From positions 62,001 to 126,000 of the forward strand of contig NZ_JOJE01000004.1 of the NCBI RefSeq assembly GCF_000720255.1: DNA of 64,000 bases, written 5' to 3'. Source of the stretch: Streptomyces griseus subsp. griseus. GTDB taxonomy: Bacteria > Actinomycetota > Actinomycetes > Streptomycetales > Streptomycetaceae. This document shows positions 27,732 to 36,251 of the stretch, piece by piece; within the stretch, counting starts at the first letter, position 1, and every line of letters starts with the position of its first letter. The position numbers and the translations under genes were made by a program. The notes under the pieces were generated by a model that was not told the DNA's origin, searched no databases, and saw nothing but the letters and a program-made list of their open reading frames with translations.

Positions 27732-29228
27732 CTACTCCCCTGACGGGGCCGTCAGCGGTACGCCCGTCGCCACCGGCGTACCGAAGTTCGGTGTGCCGTC
27801 CGCGTTCCAGGTGAACTTCTGCGCCCGGGTCGAGCGGTTCATGTCACAGCCGCCGCTCGCGGAGTTGTTGGCGTGGTAGACCATCCAGTCCTCGGTCCCG
27901 TCGGGCGACTTGAAGAAGCCGTTGTGGCCGGGCCCGTACACCCCGTTGGCGTTGGACCGCTGGAAGACCGGGTTCGGCGACTTCACCCAGGAGGAGGAGC
28001 TCAGCGGGTCACCGCCGTTGTAGGTGAGCATGCCCAGCTTGTAGTCGGGCGTGGAGCAGTGGCTCGCGGAGTAGATGATGAACGTCTTGCCGTTGCGCTG
28101 GAGCACCTCGCCGCCCTCGTTGACCGCGCCGCCCACCGTCTCCCAGCCGTAGGTCGGCGTGGACAGCACCCTGCGGGTGCCGCTCGCGGTCCAGGGGTTC
28201 GACAGCGGCCGGATGAACATGGGCTGGGAGCCGTTGTAGAAGGTGCCGAGCAGGTACAGCTTGCCGTTCAGCTGGAGGATGCTCGGGTCCAGCTCCCAGG
28301 TGTTGTCCTGGGTCGGGTCGAGCAGGTCGGCCTTGAAGGTGTACGGCCCCATCGGGTCCAGACCGGCGCTCTCCAGCACATGGATCCGCTGCGTGCCCAG
28401 GTCGTACGGCTCGCGCCCGGCCGTGTAGTAGAAGTACCACCGCTTGCCGTTCGGGCCGTCCAGCAGATGGAACTCCGGCGCCCACATGGTGCCGGCCCCG
28501 TTCGGCCGGCTCAGGTTGAAGATCACCTGGTCGGTGGCCGTCGCGAGCCCCGCCAGCGTGCTCGACTTGCGCATGGTGACCGTCGAGTTCCAGGTCGTGG
28601 TGGCGAGGTAGTAGAACCCGTCGTAGTAGGTCAGCCAGGGGTCGGGCCCCTGCTGGGAGAGCGGGTTGGTGTAGGTCTTCGTCCCCGTGCCGCCGCCCGT
28701 GAAGCCGGGCAGCCGCCACACCCTGCCGTTCGCCGTCGCGCACGGCAGTTGCACCAGGTCGGTGTTCGAGGCCGACGAACCACCGCTCGGCGTCACGCAC
28801 TTGCCGGAGCCGACGGAGACCAGGTTGAAGGTCCTGTCCGTTCCGCTCACCGACACGGGAGCGAGCCGCCACTGCTGGTTGGCCCCGCCGTGGCAGGGCC
28901 ACTGGATCACGGCCGCGTCGTCCGCGGTGGACGCGCCGTGGACGTCGAGGCACTGACCGGACTGGGTGGTGATCGTGTAGGTGTCGTTCGACCCCGAGAC
29001 CGGTATGAAGCCGAAGTTCTGGTTGGCTCCGGAGCCGCAGGAGAACGCCCGTAGCTGCGTCCCGTTGGTCGTCGAACCACCGGGGAGGTCCAGGCAGTTG
29101 CCGCCGTTCTGGTTCACCCCCGTCGAGGTGAAGTTGGCGGCGGCGGCAGCGGGCGACGGCGCGACCAGGAAAGCGACCGCCAGGGTGAACAGGGCGAGGA
29201 GGGCTGACAGACATCTGGAACGGGTCAC
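27732..29228 (-). CDS. Secreted GH43-family arabinofuranosidase with N-terminal ricin-type (CBM13) domain
   Basis: 498 residues. A signal peptide (to about residue 31, ending PAAAAA) is followed by a ricin-type trefoil (residues 33-175) with NCLDLPGG, QCLDVHG, NQQWRL, KCVTPSGG and RVWRL. The GH43 five-bladed propeller then runs to the end: QGPDPWLTYYDGFYYLATTT with the catalytic-base Asp, TWELDPSILQLNG with the pKa-tuning Asp, and VNEGGEVLQRNGK with the acid Glu. Family members release alpha-L-arabinofuranose or xylose. It is the last gene of the left arm of the arabinan-type locus. Its GTG start overlaps the stop of the large upstream gene (GTGA), so the two are coupled. Its role may match HypAA of bifidobacteria. 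Confidence 0.9.
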   Translation of the reverse strand: MTRSRCLSALLALFTLAVAFLVAPSPAAAAANFTSTGVNQNGGNCLDLPGGSTTNGTQLRAFSCGSGANQNFGFIPVSGSNDTYTITTQSGQCLDVHGASTADDAAVIQWPCHGGANQQWRLAPVSVSGTDRTFNLVSVGSGKCVTPSGGSSASNTDLVQLPCATANGRVWRLPGFTGGGTGTKTYTNPLSQQGPDPWLTYYDGFYYLATTTWNSTVTMRKSSTLAGLATATDQVIFNLSRPNGAGTMWAPEFHLLDGPNGKRWYFYYTAGREPYDLGTQRIHVLESAGLDPMGPYTFKADLLDPTQDNTWELDPSILQLNGKLYLLGTFYNGSQPMFIRPLSNPWTASGTRRVLSTPTYGWETVGGAVNEGGEVLQRNGKTFIIYSASHCSTPDYKLGMLTYNGGDPLSSSSWVKSPNPVFQRSNANGVYGPGHNGFFKSPDGTEDWMVYHANNSASGGCDMNRSTRAQKFTWNADGTPNFGTPVATGVPLTAPSGE

Positions 29229-32200
29229 GGGCCGTACACCTTTGCTTCCAGGAGGCCGACGGAGTTGGAGCCGTTACTGGTGAGAAGCACACGTAGTCGC
29301 GTGGTGTTCGTCGCGGTGAACGTGACGGTGTCGTACTGGTTCTTGGCCAGCGGATAGCCGCTCGCGCCCGGCACATCGACGTAGGCGCCGCCGTTCCAGT
29401 ACTGCAGCTTCCATGAGGCGGGCATGTCGATGCCCTGGTCGTCGTCGAAGAAGTACACCTCGGCCCTGTCGACGGTCTTCGCCGACGGCCAGGTCAGCTC
29501 GGCCCACTGCTGTCCGGACTCCGGCCAGGTGCCCCAGCGAGGGTTCACGGTGTCGTTCGAGGAGGGCGGGTCGATCCCGTCGTTGACCGCGGCGACGCTC
29601 TCCCAGGAGGAGGTGTACGACGCGGACGCCGTCGCCGATGTCGCCAGGTTGGCCGGTGGCTGGACACCGCCCCGGTTGAAGACCTTCACCTCGGTCAGGC
29701 CCGTCTTGGCCCCGGAGGTGTTGGTCGCCAGGACCCGCACGCGCTGGGCACTGACCGCCGGGAACCGCACCAGGTTGTAGTTGGCCCGCGGTGACCCCGG
29801 GCTCTTGGTCTGGCCCGGCACGTCCACCCACGAACTGCCGTTGTGGTACTGGATGGTGTACGCGGACGGGGCCCGGTAGGTGGTGCTCGCCGGGCGGCTG
29901 TCCTTGAAGTACAGGCGCACCTCGTTGAGCGTGCGGGCCGTGCCGAAGTTCAGCTCGTACCAGTCCTGGCTGTTGGGGGAGCCGCCGGCGCCCCAGAACG
30001 GCTCGTTGGTCGGGTAGCCGTCGACCGCGCCGGCGGTGGTGCTGCCGGAGCCGGTGTGGGAGGCGGAGACCGTCGCACCGGAGGCCAGGTTGGTCAGGTC
30101 GGCGGTCAGGTCCACGCCCGCCTTGGCGAACATGTCGACCAGCCGGGGGCTGTCCTGCACGACCTGGTTGGGGGCCTTGAGGCCGGAGACGGCCGTGTGG
30201 TGGGTGACCGTGCCGCTCGTGGTGACGTCACCGGTCGCCGGGTCCCAGGTGAACGGCACCAGCGCGTTGACGGTGGCGACCCGGTTGCCGTTGACGTAGA
30301 TCGAGTAGCCCTCCGGGATGCCGGGGTATCGCACCACGCCGTCGGCCGGGTCGTCCCAGACGATGGAGAGGTCGGCGCCCCGGTAGCGGAGGTTGTTGAC
30401 GGTGAAGTGGTCCCAGCCGATGTCGATCGGGGAGAGCTCCACCTTGGCGTCGTTGCGCGGTCGCAGACCGGCCACGTCCTCGATGACGGTCCAGTTGCTG
30501 CTGCCCAGGATGTTGTGGTGGATCCAGGACCGGTAGTCGATGCTGCTGCCGTTCCAGTCGGCCCAGAACTCGTTGGCGTCGGGCCACTGGGTGTTGCCGC
30601 CGATGTACTGCGCCCAGGCGTTCCAGTAGAGCAGCTTCTTGTAGTCGGTGGCGTTCATCCAGGAGTTGGGGTAGTTGCGCAGCACCGAGGAGTAGAGCCG
30701 GAACTGGACGGTGGAGTTGATGGTGGAGAAGTTGTTGGAGCCCGGCTCACCGGCGTCCGCCGCCGCCTTCTTGTCGACCTGGTTGGCCGTGTAGAACGGG
30801 AAGACGGGGTACTGGGCCGGATCGTCGTACAGGCGCAGTGCCTGCTTGTAGGTCGCGGTGTTGGGGACGGCGCCGACCGCGAAGGGGTAGTAGTTGTTGA
30901 TCTCCTTCCAGGGCACCCACTCGTTGGTCGACTTCAGCCGGTGCTCGAACAGTTGCCGGTTGGGGTTCCACAGCACGTTGAGGATCGCGTCCTTGATCTG
31001 GTTCGCCAGCGTGCGCATCTCGGTGGCCTTGGCCGTGTTGCCGACCGCCTCGTAGGCCTGCGCGGCGGCGAGCGCGCCGCTGTACTGGTAGGCGGACTCG
31101 GCGCGGTCCATGTTTCCGGGCTTCCAGTGGAAGGAGACCGCGTCGGCGTCGTTGCCGGTCAGGGCGCCCCAGTCGTACTCGATCAGCTTGTTGTTGTCGT
31201 GGTCGTAGTACGCGAGCTGGCCCTTGACGTCACCCTCGGCGTACTTGGCCAGGTTGCCCGCGATGGCCGGCTGGCCGCCGTGGATCTGGTAGCTCTTCCA
31301 GGCCGCCTCGGCGATGTACTGGGTGTAGCTGTTGGACCAGTTCTCCGGGTCCCCCGGGTTGTCCAGGAAGCGGCCGCCCTTGGAGGTCTGGCCGACGCTG
31401 AGCCAGTCCCCGTACGCGTAGGCGGGGTTGCGCAGGTACTTGAGGTCGTCGATGTGCATGGGCTGGGTGAGCGCGATCGCGTTGTTGTAGCCCAGGACGC
31501 CCTCGGTCGAGGTCGGGAACTGGAAGGTCTGCCCGGGGATGTCGGCGTCGAGGTTGTTGAAGCGCATCAGCCACCAGCGGTAGTAGATGCTCTTCTTGAT
31601 CGCGCCCTCGGGCACGTCGATGTAGGGCACGTTCTGCGCCCACCACAGGTTGTAGGCCTTGACGTGGGTGGCGAACGCGGTCGCGGGGGAGTAGCCCGCG
31701 TAGGCGTTGTACTCGGTGAGCGACTCGGGGATCTCGTCGGTGACGAAGCCCATGACCACCTTGGCGGTCACCGTGGCTCCGGCGGCGATCGTCACGGACC
31801 GGTTCAGGCCGCCGCTGGAGACGGTGAAGCCGTCGCCGGTGAGCCGGGGACGGATGGTGGTGAGGTTGTTCTTGGCGCTCACCTGCCCGGTCAGCTCACT
31901 GCCGGAGCCCGTGGTGGCGTACGGGGAGGTCGCCCGCAACTGCAGCGTGGTGGAGCTGGTGCCGTTGTTCTTGATCGCCAAGTTGGTCACGGCGACGTTG
32001 TTGTCGGTGATGAACTTGGTCTGGTCGACCGTGATCGAGCCGCTGGTGTGCACGCTCTTCCAGTGGCTGGGCACCTGCCGGCGCTGGGAGACCTGCTCGG
32101 TGAAGGTGCCCGGGCTGATCGCGACCGTGTAGGCGCTGTTGTCGTTGATGCTCTCCCAGTAGGCGACTTTGCCGCCGAAACCGAGCTTCGAGGGGTCGTG

Positions 32201-32476
32201 CTCCTTCATGAAGACGGCCCGACCCCGGCTCATCAGCCAGGGGCCGGCCGGATCGTTGCCGGAGCGGGCGAGCAGGCGGTCCATCCAGAAGTCGGTGCCC
32301 GAACTCTCCGCGTCGTAGATGGCTTTCATCATGTCGCCCGTCGTGTGGGCGACGGGCGGTGCCGGGATCGCGGGACCACTGAACGTGGGGAACCCGATGG
32401 TCTGCGCGGCGGAGGCCGGGGTGACGGAACAGACGGAGCCGAGGATGAGCACGAGGGCGACGAGGAGGCGCTTCAT
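29225..32476 (-). CDS. Large secreted GH121/MGH1-like glycosidase with two discoidin (CBM32-like) domains
   Basis: 1,083 residues with a signal peptide (MKRLLVALVLILGSVCSVTP, cut after ASA). The catalytic part (about 40-720) looks like an (alpha/alpha)6 barrel with an N-terminal beta sandwich; marks are GTDFWMDRLLAR, IKKSIYYRWWLMRFNNLDAD, TEGVLGYNNAIALT, DPENWSNSYTQYIAEAAWKS, WKEINNYYPFAVG and WPDANEFWADWN. Two F5/8 type C-like domains follow (DGYPTNEPFWGAGGSP, SSWESVAAVNDG). It is a clear paralogue of the 39128-43267 gene. I assign it to the GH121 beta-L-arabinobiosidase (HypBA2) type mainly because of the GH127 and GH43 neighbours; an automatic annotation may only say MGH1-like. GGGAG lies 8 bases before the ATG. 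Confidence 0.75.
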   Translation of the reverse strand: MKRLLVALVLILGSVCSVTPASAAQTIGFPTFSGPAIPAPPVAHTTGDMMKAIYDAESSGTDFWMDRLLARSGNDPAGPWLMSRGRAVFMKEHDPSKLGFGGKVAYWESINDNSAYTVAISPGTFTEQVSQRRQVPSHWKSVHTSGSITVDQTKFITDNNVAVTNLAIKNNGTSSTTLQLRATSPYATTGSGSELTGQVSAKNNLTTIRPRLTGDGFTVSSGGLNRSVTIAAGATVTAKVVMGFVTDEIPESLTEYNAYAGYSPATAFATHVKAYNLWWAQNVPYIDVPEGAIKKSIYYRWWLMRFNNLDADIPGQTFQFPTSTEGVLGYNNAIALTQPMHIDDLKYLRNPAYAYGDWLSVGQTSKGGRFLDNPGDPENWSNSYTQYIAEAAWKSYQIHGGQPAIAGNLAKYAEGDVKGQLAYYDHDNNKLIEYDWGALTGNDADAVSFHWKPGNMDRAESAYQYSGALAAAQAYEAVGNTAKATEMRTLANQIKDAILNVLWNPNRQLFEHRLKSTNEWVPWKEINNYYPFAVGAVPNTATYKQALRLYDDPAQYPVFPFYTANQVDKKAAADAGEPGSNNFSTINSTVQFRLYSSVLRNYPNSWMNATDYKKLLYWNAWAQYIGGNTQWPDANEFWADWNGSSIDYRSWIHHNILGSSNWTVIEDVAGLRPRNDAKVELSPIDIGWDHFTVNNLRYRGADLSIVWDDPADGVVRYPGIPEGYSIYVNGNRVATVNALVPFTWDPATGDVTTSGTVTHHTAVSGLKAPNQVVQDSPRLVDMFAKAGVDLTADLTNLASGATVSASHTGSGSTTAGAVDGYPTNEPFWGAGGSPNSQDWYELNFGTARTLNEVRLYFKDSRPASTTYRAPSAYTIQYHNGSSWVDVPGQTKSPGSPRANYNLVRFPAVSAQRVRVLATNTSGAKTGLTEVKVFNRGGVQPPANLATSATASASYTSSWESVAAVNDGIDPPSSNDTVNPRWGTWPESGQQWAELTWPSAKTVDRAEVYFFDDDQGIDMPASWKLQYWNGGAYVDVPGASGYPLAKNQYDTVTFTATNTTRLRVLLTSNGSNSVGLLEAKVYGP

Positions 32477-32563
32477 GGAGGTGCTCCCTCTCCGGTTGAC
32501 GGCATGCGGACAATGTCATGCGCCTGACATACGTGCGAGGAAACGGACCTAAAAGGTTTTCGC

Positions 32564-32592
32564 AACGTAGGAGCGGTCCGGGGAGGTGTCAA
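32564..32592 (-). promoter_or_regulatory. Promoter of the left glycosidase operon with an adjacent operator-like motif
   Basis: On the minus strand TTGACA (32592-32587) and TACGTT (32569-32564) are 17 bases apart, a near-consensus housekeeping promoter, 87 bases before the ATG at 32476. Just downstream is GCGAAAACCTTTTAGG, an AAAA/TTTT dyad that could bind the neighbouring LacI-type regulator. The operator assignment is inference. Confidence 0.6.
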
Positions 32593-32618
32593 GAGGGGCG
32601 GCAGGCACCGGAATTGGG

Positions 32619-32660
32619 CCCCCCCCCCGCCCCCCGCCGCCCGCCCCCCGCCGCCCGCCG
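32619..32660. repeat. C/G-only tract with quadruplex potential after lacI
   Basis: 42 bases made only of C and G on the plus strand, starting with ten C in a row and continuing as repeated CCCCCCG and CCG units. The minus strand therefore has more than four G runs of three or more, a G-quadruplex pattern, in the sense strand of both flanking genes. It begins right after the LacI gene stop (32662). Confidence 0.75.
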
Positions 32661-32661
32661 T

Positions 32662-33690
32662 TCAGGACAGTGGTGCCGTCGAGCCCCTGATCACCACGCG
32701 GCAGGGCAGCGCCTCGATCCCCGAGCGCCGCACCCCCGAGATCGCGGTGAACAGGGCGTGCGCGGCCGCGCGTCCGACCTGTTCCAGGTTCATGTCGACA
32801 CTGGTCAGCGGCGGGCGCGAGGAGGACGTCAGGACCTGCCAGTTGTCGAAGCCCATGACCGCCACATCCTCCGGCACCCGGTGCCCCCGCTCGCGCAGTA
32901 CGTCCATGACGCCGCGGGCTATCTGGTCGCTGCCGCACAGCACGGCGTCCAGGTCCGGGTGCCGGTCGAGGAGCAGCGCGGTGGCCGCCCGCCCCCAGCC
33001 CTCCGACCAGGCACCGAACCGCGGTTCGCCGACCAGGTCGAGACCGGCGTCGGCGAGCGCGGCCCGGGCGCCCTCGGCCCGGTCCCGTGCGGCGAGGTAG
33101 CCGGGGTCGCCGGTGATGTGCGAGATCCTGGTACGGCCGCAGGCCAGCAGGTGCTCCACCGCGATCCGGCCGGCGTCGACGTTGTCGGGGACGATGGACA
33201 GGTCCGCCGGATCGTCCGAGGGCGCGTACGCGTAGACGACGGGCACGGGCAGCTCGCGGCCCAGCGACGGCCGGGGGTCGGTCCGGCTGCCCACCACGAT
33301 GAGGCCGTCGACCCGGCGCCCCAGCAACGCACGGACGTGGTGCTGCTCCCGGATCGCGTCACCGCGGGCGTCGCACAGGAACACCGCGACCTCGCCCGCG
33401 CCGAAGGCGTCCTCGGCGCCCATCAGGATCGGGATGCTGAAGCGGCCCTCCAGGTCGCTGGTGAGCAGGCCGACCGTGCCCGTCCGCCCGGCGAGCAGGC
33501 CGCGGGCCAGCTGGTTGGGCCGGAACGACAGCCGCTCGGCCGCCTCGATCACCCGCTGCCGGGTCTCGGCGCGGACCTGGCTGCGGCCGTTGAGCGCCTT
33601 GGACGCGGTGGCGATGGACACGCCCGCCAGCCGAGCGACGTCGCCGAGTGTGGCGGGATGCGAACGAGCGGGGCCGGTGGCCTGCGTCAT
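32662..33690 (-). CDS. LacI-family transcriptional regulator of the glycosidase locus
   Basis: 342 residues. The DNA-binding head is TLGDVARLAGVSIATASKAL with the hinge helix region RPNQLARGLLAG. The periplasmic-binding-protein-like effector domain follows (GLLTSDLEGRFSIPILMGAE, RRVDGLIVVGSRTD, VVYAYAPSDD, DAVLCGSDQIARGV, VAVMGFDN). ATG 33690 has AGGAGA before it; the open frame extends upstream but is not protein-like. It sits between the two glycoside-utilisation transcription units, so it probably represses both and responds to an arabinose-type oligosaccharide. Palindromes near both promoters are candidate sites. Confidence 0.95.
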   Translation of the reverse strand: MTQATGPARSHPATLGDVARLAGVSIATASKALNGRSQVRAETRQRVIEAAERLSFRPNQLARGLLAGRTGTVGLLTSDLEGRFSIPILMGAEDAFGAGEVAVFLCDARGDAIREQHHVRALLGRRVDGLIVVGSRTDPRPSLGRELPVPVVYAYAPSDDPADLSIVPDNVDAGRIAVEHLLACGRTRISHITGDPGYLAARDRAEGARAALADAGLDLVGEPRFGAWSEGWGRAATALLLDRHPDLDAVLCGSDQIARGVMDVLRERGHRVPEDVAVMGFDNWQVLTSSSRPPLTSVDMNLEQVGRAAAHALFTAISGVRRSGIEALPCRVVIRGSTAPLS

Positions 33691-33811
33691 GAGGGTTCTC
33701 CTGTCACGCGTCGCGTCAGTGAAACCGTACGCGAGAACTTTCGGAACTGGTGTGCCAAGTGCTGTTTCGCAGGTTTCGGCGATGCTCTTCAAGACGTTCC
33801 GTGCAAGGGGA

Positions 33812-33849
33812 TTGACGGGCAGTGAGCGGGGTCCTAGCTTTCAGAAAGC
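33812..33849 (+). promoter_or_regulatory. Promoter and overlapping palindromic operator of the importer operon
   Basis: TTGACG (33812-33817) and TAGCTT (33835-33840) are 17 bases apart. The 13-bp palindrome GCTTTCAGAAAGC (33837-33849, central A) overlaps the -10 box, an ideal place for repression by the LacI-type protein encoded next door. A related ACTTTCGGAA lies near 33738. The ATG of the binding protein is 34 bases further on. Confidence 0.65.
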
Positions 33850-33882
33850 CTTTTCGGTCCATTTCTGTCGAGGGGGAACGTC

Positions 33883-35199
33883 ATGGGGAGCACGACCGGA
33901 CGACGTGGACAGATGCGCCGACTCGCCCTCGGCGCCGTCGCATTGCTCACCACCGCGAGCCTGATCACGGCCTGCGGGTCGGGGGAGGACGGTTCGGGAG
34001 GAGGGGGAGGGGGCAAGGCGGCGGACGCGAAAGGCGTCGACGACGGCGCCACGTTGACGATGTGGACACGGGCCGCGACCAGACCGCAGAGCGAAGCACT
34101 TGTCAAGGCGTACAACGCCCACCACAAGAACAAGATCGAACTCACCGTCATCCCCACCGACGACTACCAGGCCAAGGTCGGCGCCGCCGCCGGCTCCCGT
34201 GACCTCCCCGACCTCTTCGCCTCCGACGTGGTCTTCGTCCCCAACTACACCTCCAGTGGCCTCTTCGCCGACCTCACCGACCGCGTCGACGCCCTTCCCT
34301 TCGCCGACAAGCTGGCCCAGTCGCACATCAAGGCAGGCACCTACGAGGGCAAGAAGTACGTCGTGCCGCACACCCTCGACCTGTCGGTGCTCTTCTACAA
34401 CAAGGAGCTCTACAAGAAGGCCGAGCTGGACCCCGCGAAGCCGCCCACCACCCTGGCCGAGTGGGACCGCCAGGCCCGGGCCGTCGACGCGCTCGGCGGA
34501 GACGTCAACGGCACCTTCTTCGGCGGCAACTGCGGCGGCTGCGGCGTCTTCACCTGGTGGCCGTCCATCTGGGCCGCCGGCGACCAGGTGCTGAACGAGG
34601 ACGGCACCGAGGCGAAGCTCGACTCCGCCACCGCGAAGAAGGTCTACGACACCTACCGCGGCTGGGTGAAGGACGACATCGTCGCCCCCGGCGCCCGCGA
34701 CGAGACGGGCGCGACCTGGACCGGCGTCTTCCCCAAGGGCAAGGTCGGCGTGATGCCCATGCCGTCGACCACCCTCGGCCTGATGCCCAAGAACCTCGAC
34801 CTCGGCGTCGCGCCCATCCCCGGACCCGACGGCGGCAAGTCCACCTTCGTCGGCGGTGACGCCATCGGCATCGCCGCCACCAGCAAGAAGGCCGACCAGG
34901 CCTGGAACTTCCTCGCCTGGTCCCTGGGCGACGAGGCGCAGGTCGACGTGGTCGCCGCGCACAAGGACGTGGTGGCACGCACCGACCTGGCGTCCAACAA
35001 GTACTCCGACGCAGACCCGCGCCTGGTCACCATCAACCAGCTCGTCGCGGACGGCCGCACCCCCTACGCGCTGAAGTTCGGGCAGACCTTCAACGACCCC
35101 AACGGGCCCTGGCTGAGCCTGATGCGCGACGCCGTCTTCGGCGACGGAGCGTCCGTGGAGAAGGACAACAAGGCCGTCAGCGCGTCGCTGGCCGACTGA
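33883..35199 (+). CDS. Sugar ABC transporter substrate-binding lipoprotein (family 1)
   Basis: 438 residues. The signal ends in a lipobox LITACGSG near residue 30, followed by a Gly-rich linker, so the protein is anchored outside the membrane. The fold is that of MalE-type binding proteins: LTMWTRAATRPQSEALVKAY, DLPDLFASDVVFVPNY, YVVPHTLDLSVLFYNKELY, GDAIGIAATSKKADQAWNFL. It has a Cys-rich GGNCGGCGVFTWWP loop near the ligand site. It is the first gene of an operon with two permeases and glycosidases, so the ligand is probably an arabino-oligosaccharide. Confidence 0.94.
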   Translation: MGSTTGRRGQMRRLALGAVALLTTASLITACGSGEDGSGGGGGGKAADAKGVDDGATLTMWTRAATRPQSEALVKAYNAHHKNKIELTVIPTDDYQAKVGAAAGSRDLPDLFASDVVFVPNYTSSGLFADLTDRVDALPFADKLAQSHIKAGTYEGKKYVVPHTLDLSVLFYNKELYKKAELDPAKPPTTLAEWDRQARAVDALGGDVNGTFFGGNCGGCGVFTWWPSIWAAGDQVLNEDGTEAKLDSATAKKVYDTYRGWVKDDIVAPGARDETGATWTGVFPKGKVGVMPMPSTTLGLMPKNLDLGVAPIPGPDGGKSTFVGGDAIGIAATSKKADQAWNFLAWSLGDEAQVDVVAAHKDVVARTDLASNKYSDADPRLVTINQLVADGRTPYALKFGQTFNDPNGPWLSLMRDAVFGDGASVEKDNKAVSASLAD

Positions 35200-35285
35200 T
35201 CCGCCGTACCCCCACCGCACACCCGCGAGCCCCGCACCCCGCAAGCCCCGCACGTTGCTCCCACGTCACCCGGCAGAGGAGAGCC

Positions 35286-36251
35286 ATGCAGGTGAAGGCG
35301 CCCGACCGAGCGGCCGCCGAGCACCGGGCGCCACCGCGACGCCCGGCAGACCGCCCCCGTCCCCCCGCGGCCCGGTGGTGGCGGTCCCGCACGGTCCAGG
35401 GCCTCGGCTACGCGGCCCCCACGGCCCTGTTCGTCGCGGTCTTCTTCCTGCTGCCCCTGCTGCTCGTCGGGCAGATGTCACTCCACGACTGGCCTCTGCT
35501 CGCCGGCGACCGGGGCGGCAACGCACCCGAGAACTACACCGACATCAGCGACAGCCCGCTGTTCTGGCCCGCCGTCCGCTTCACCCTCCTCTACACCGTG
35601 ATCGTCACGGTCGTCCTCCTGGGCCTCGCGCTCCTGCTCGCCCTGCTGGTGCAGGAGTCCCGCCCCGGCGCCGGCTTCTTCCGCACGGTCTACTTCCTCC
35701 CCGGCGCCCTGGGACTCGCCTCCGCGTCCCTGCTGTTCTGGGGCCTGTACAGCCCCACCACCGGCCCCCTCACCGGCATCCTGGAGAAACTCGGCCTCGT
35801 CGACGACCCGGTGTCCTTCCTCGGCACACCGACCTCGGCCCTGCTGTCGACGGTGTTCCTCGTCGTCTGGAAGTTCGCCGGCTTCTACATGCTGATCCTG
35901 CTCGTAGGACTCCAGCGCATCCCCCACGAGATCTACGAGGCTGCGCGGATGGACGGCGCGAGCCGGGCCCAGATCTTCCGCTCCATCACCCTGCCCCTGC
36001 TGCGGCCCTCGCTCGCGCTGTCCCTGCTGCTGTGCGTGACCGGATCCCTGCTCGCTTTCGACCAGTTCTTCGTCCTCACCAAGGGCGGACCGGACAACAG
36101 CACCGTCACCGTCGTGCAGTTGATCTACCGGGAGGCGTTCCAGAAGCTGAACCTCGGCACCGCGGCGGCCCTGTCGATCATCGTGCTGGCCGCGCTGCTC
36201 CTGCTCAACATCGTGCAGTTCCGCGGCCTGCGCCGCGACGACGCGTCATGA
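35286..36251 (+). CDS. Sugar ABC transporter permease (MalF type)
   Basis: 321 residues, six helices after a basic N-terminus. The cytoplasmic EAA loop reads EIYEAARMDGASRAQIF followed by ITLPLLRPS, the site that docks an ABC ATPase. AGAGGAGAGCC precedes the ATG. The next permease overlaps it by ATGA. It carries substrate delivered by the lipoprotein encoded upstream. No ATPase gene is present in the operon; in Streptomyces such importers share the MsiK ATPase. Confidence 0.95.
   Translation: MQVKAPDRAAAEHRAPPRRPADRPRPPAARWWRSRTVQGLGYAAPTALFVAVFFLLPLLLVGQMSLHDWPLLAGDRGGNAPENYTDISDSPLFWPAVRFTLLYTVIVTVVLLGLALLLALLVQESRPGAGFFRTVYFLPGALGLASASLLFWGLYSPTTGPLTGILEKLGLVDDPVSFLGTPTSALLSTVFLVVWKFAGFYMLILLVGLQRIPHEIYEAARMDGASRAQIFRSITLPLLRPSLALSLLLCVTGSLLAFDQFFVLTKGGPDNSTVTVVQLIYREAFQKLNLGTAAALSIIVLAALLLLNIVQFRGLRRDDAS

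Noticed and set aside
29843..32527. A long plus-strand frame (894 codons) opposite the first large glycosidase
   Set aside because: Same cause. It has low-complexity Val/Gly/Asp text and no ribosome site; the minus strand carries the real gene.
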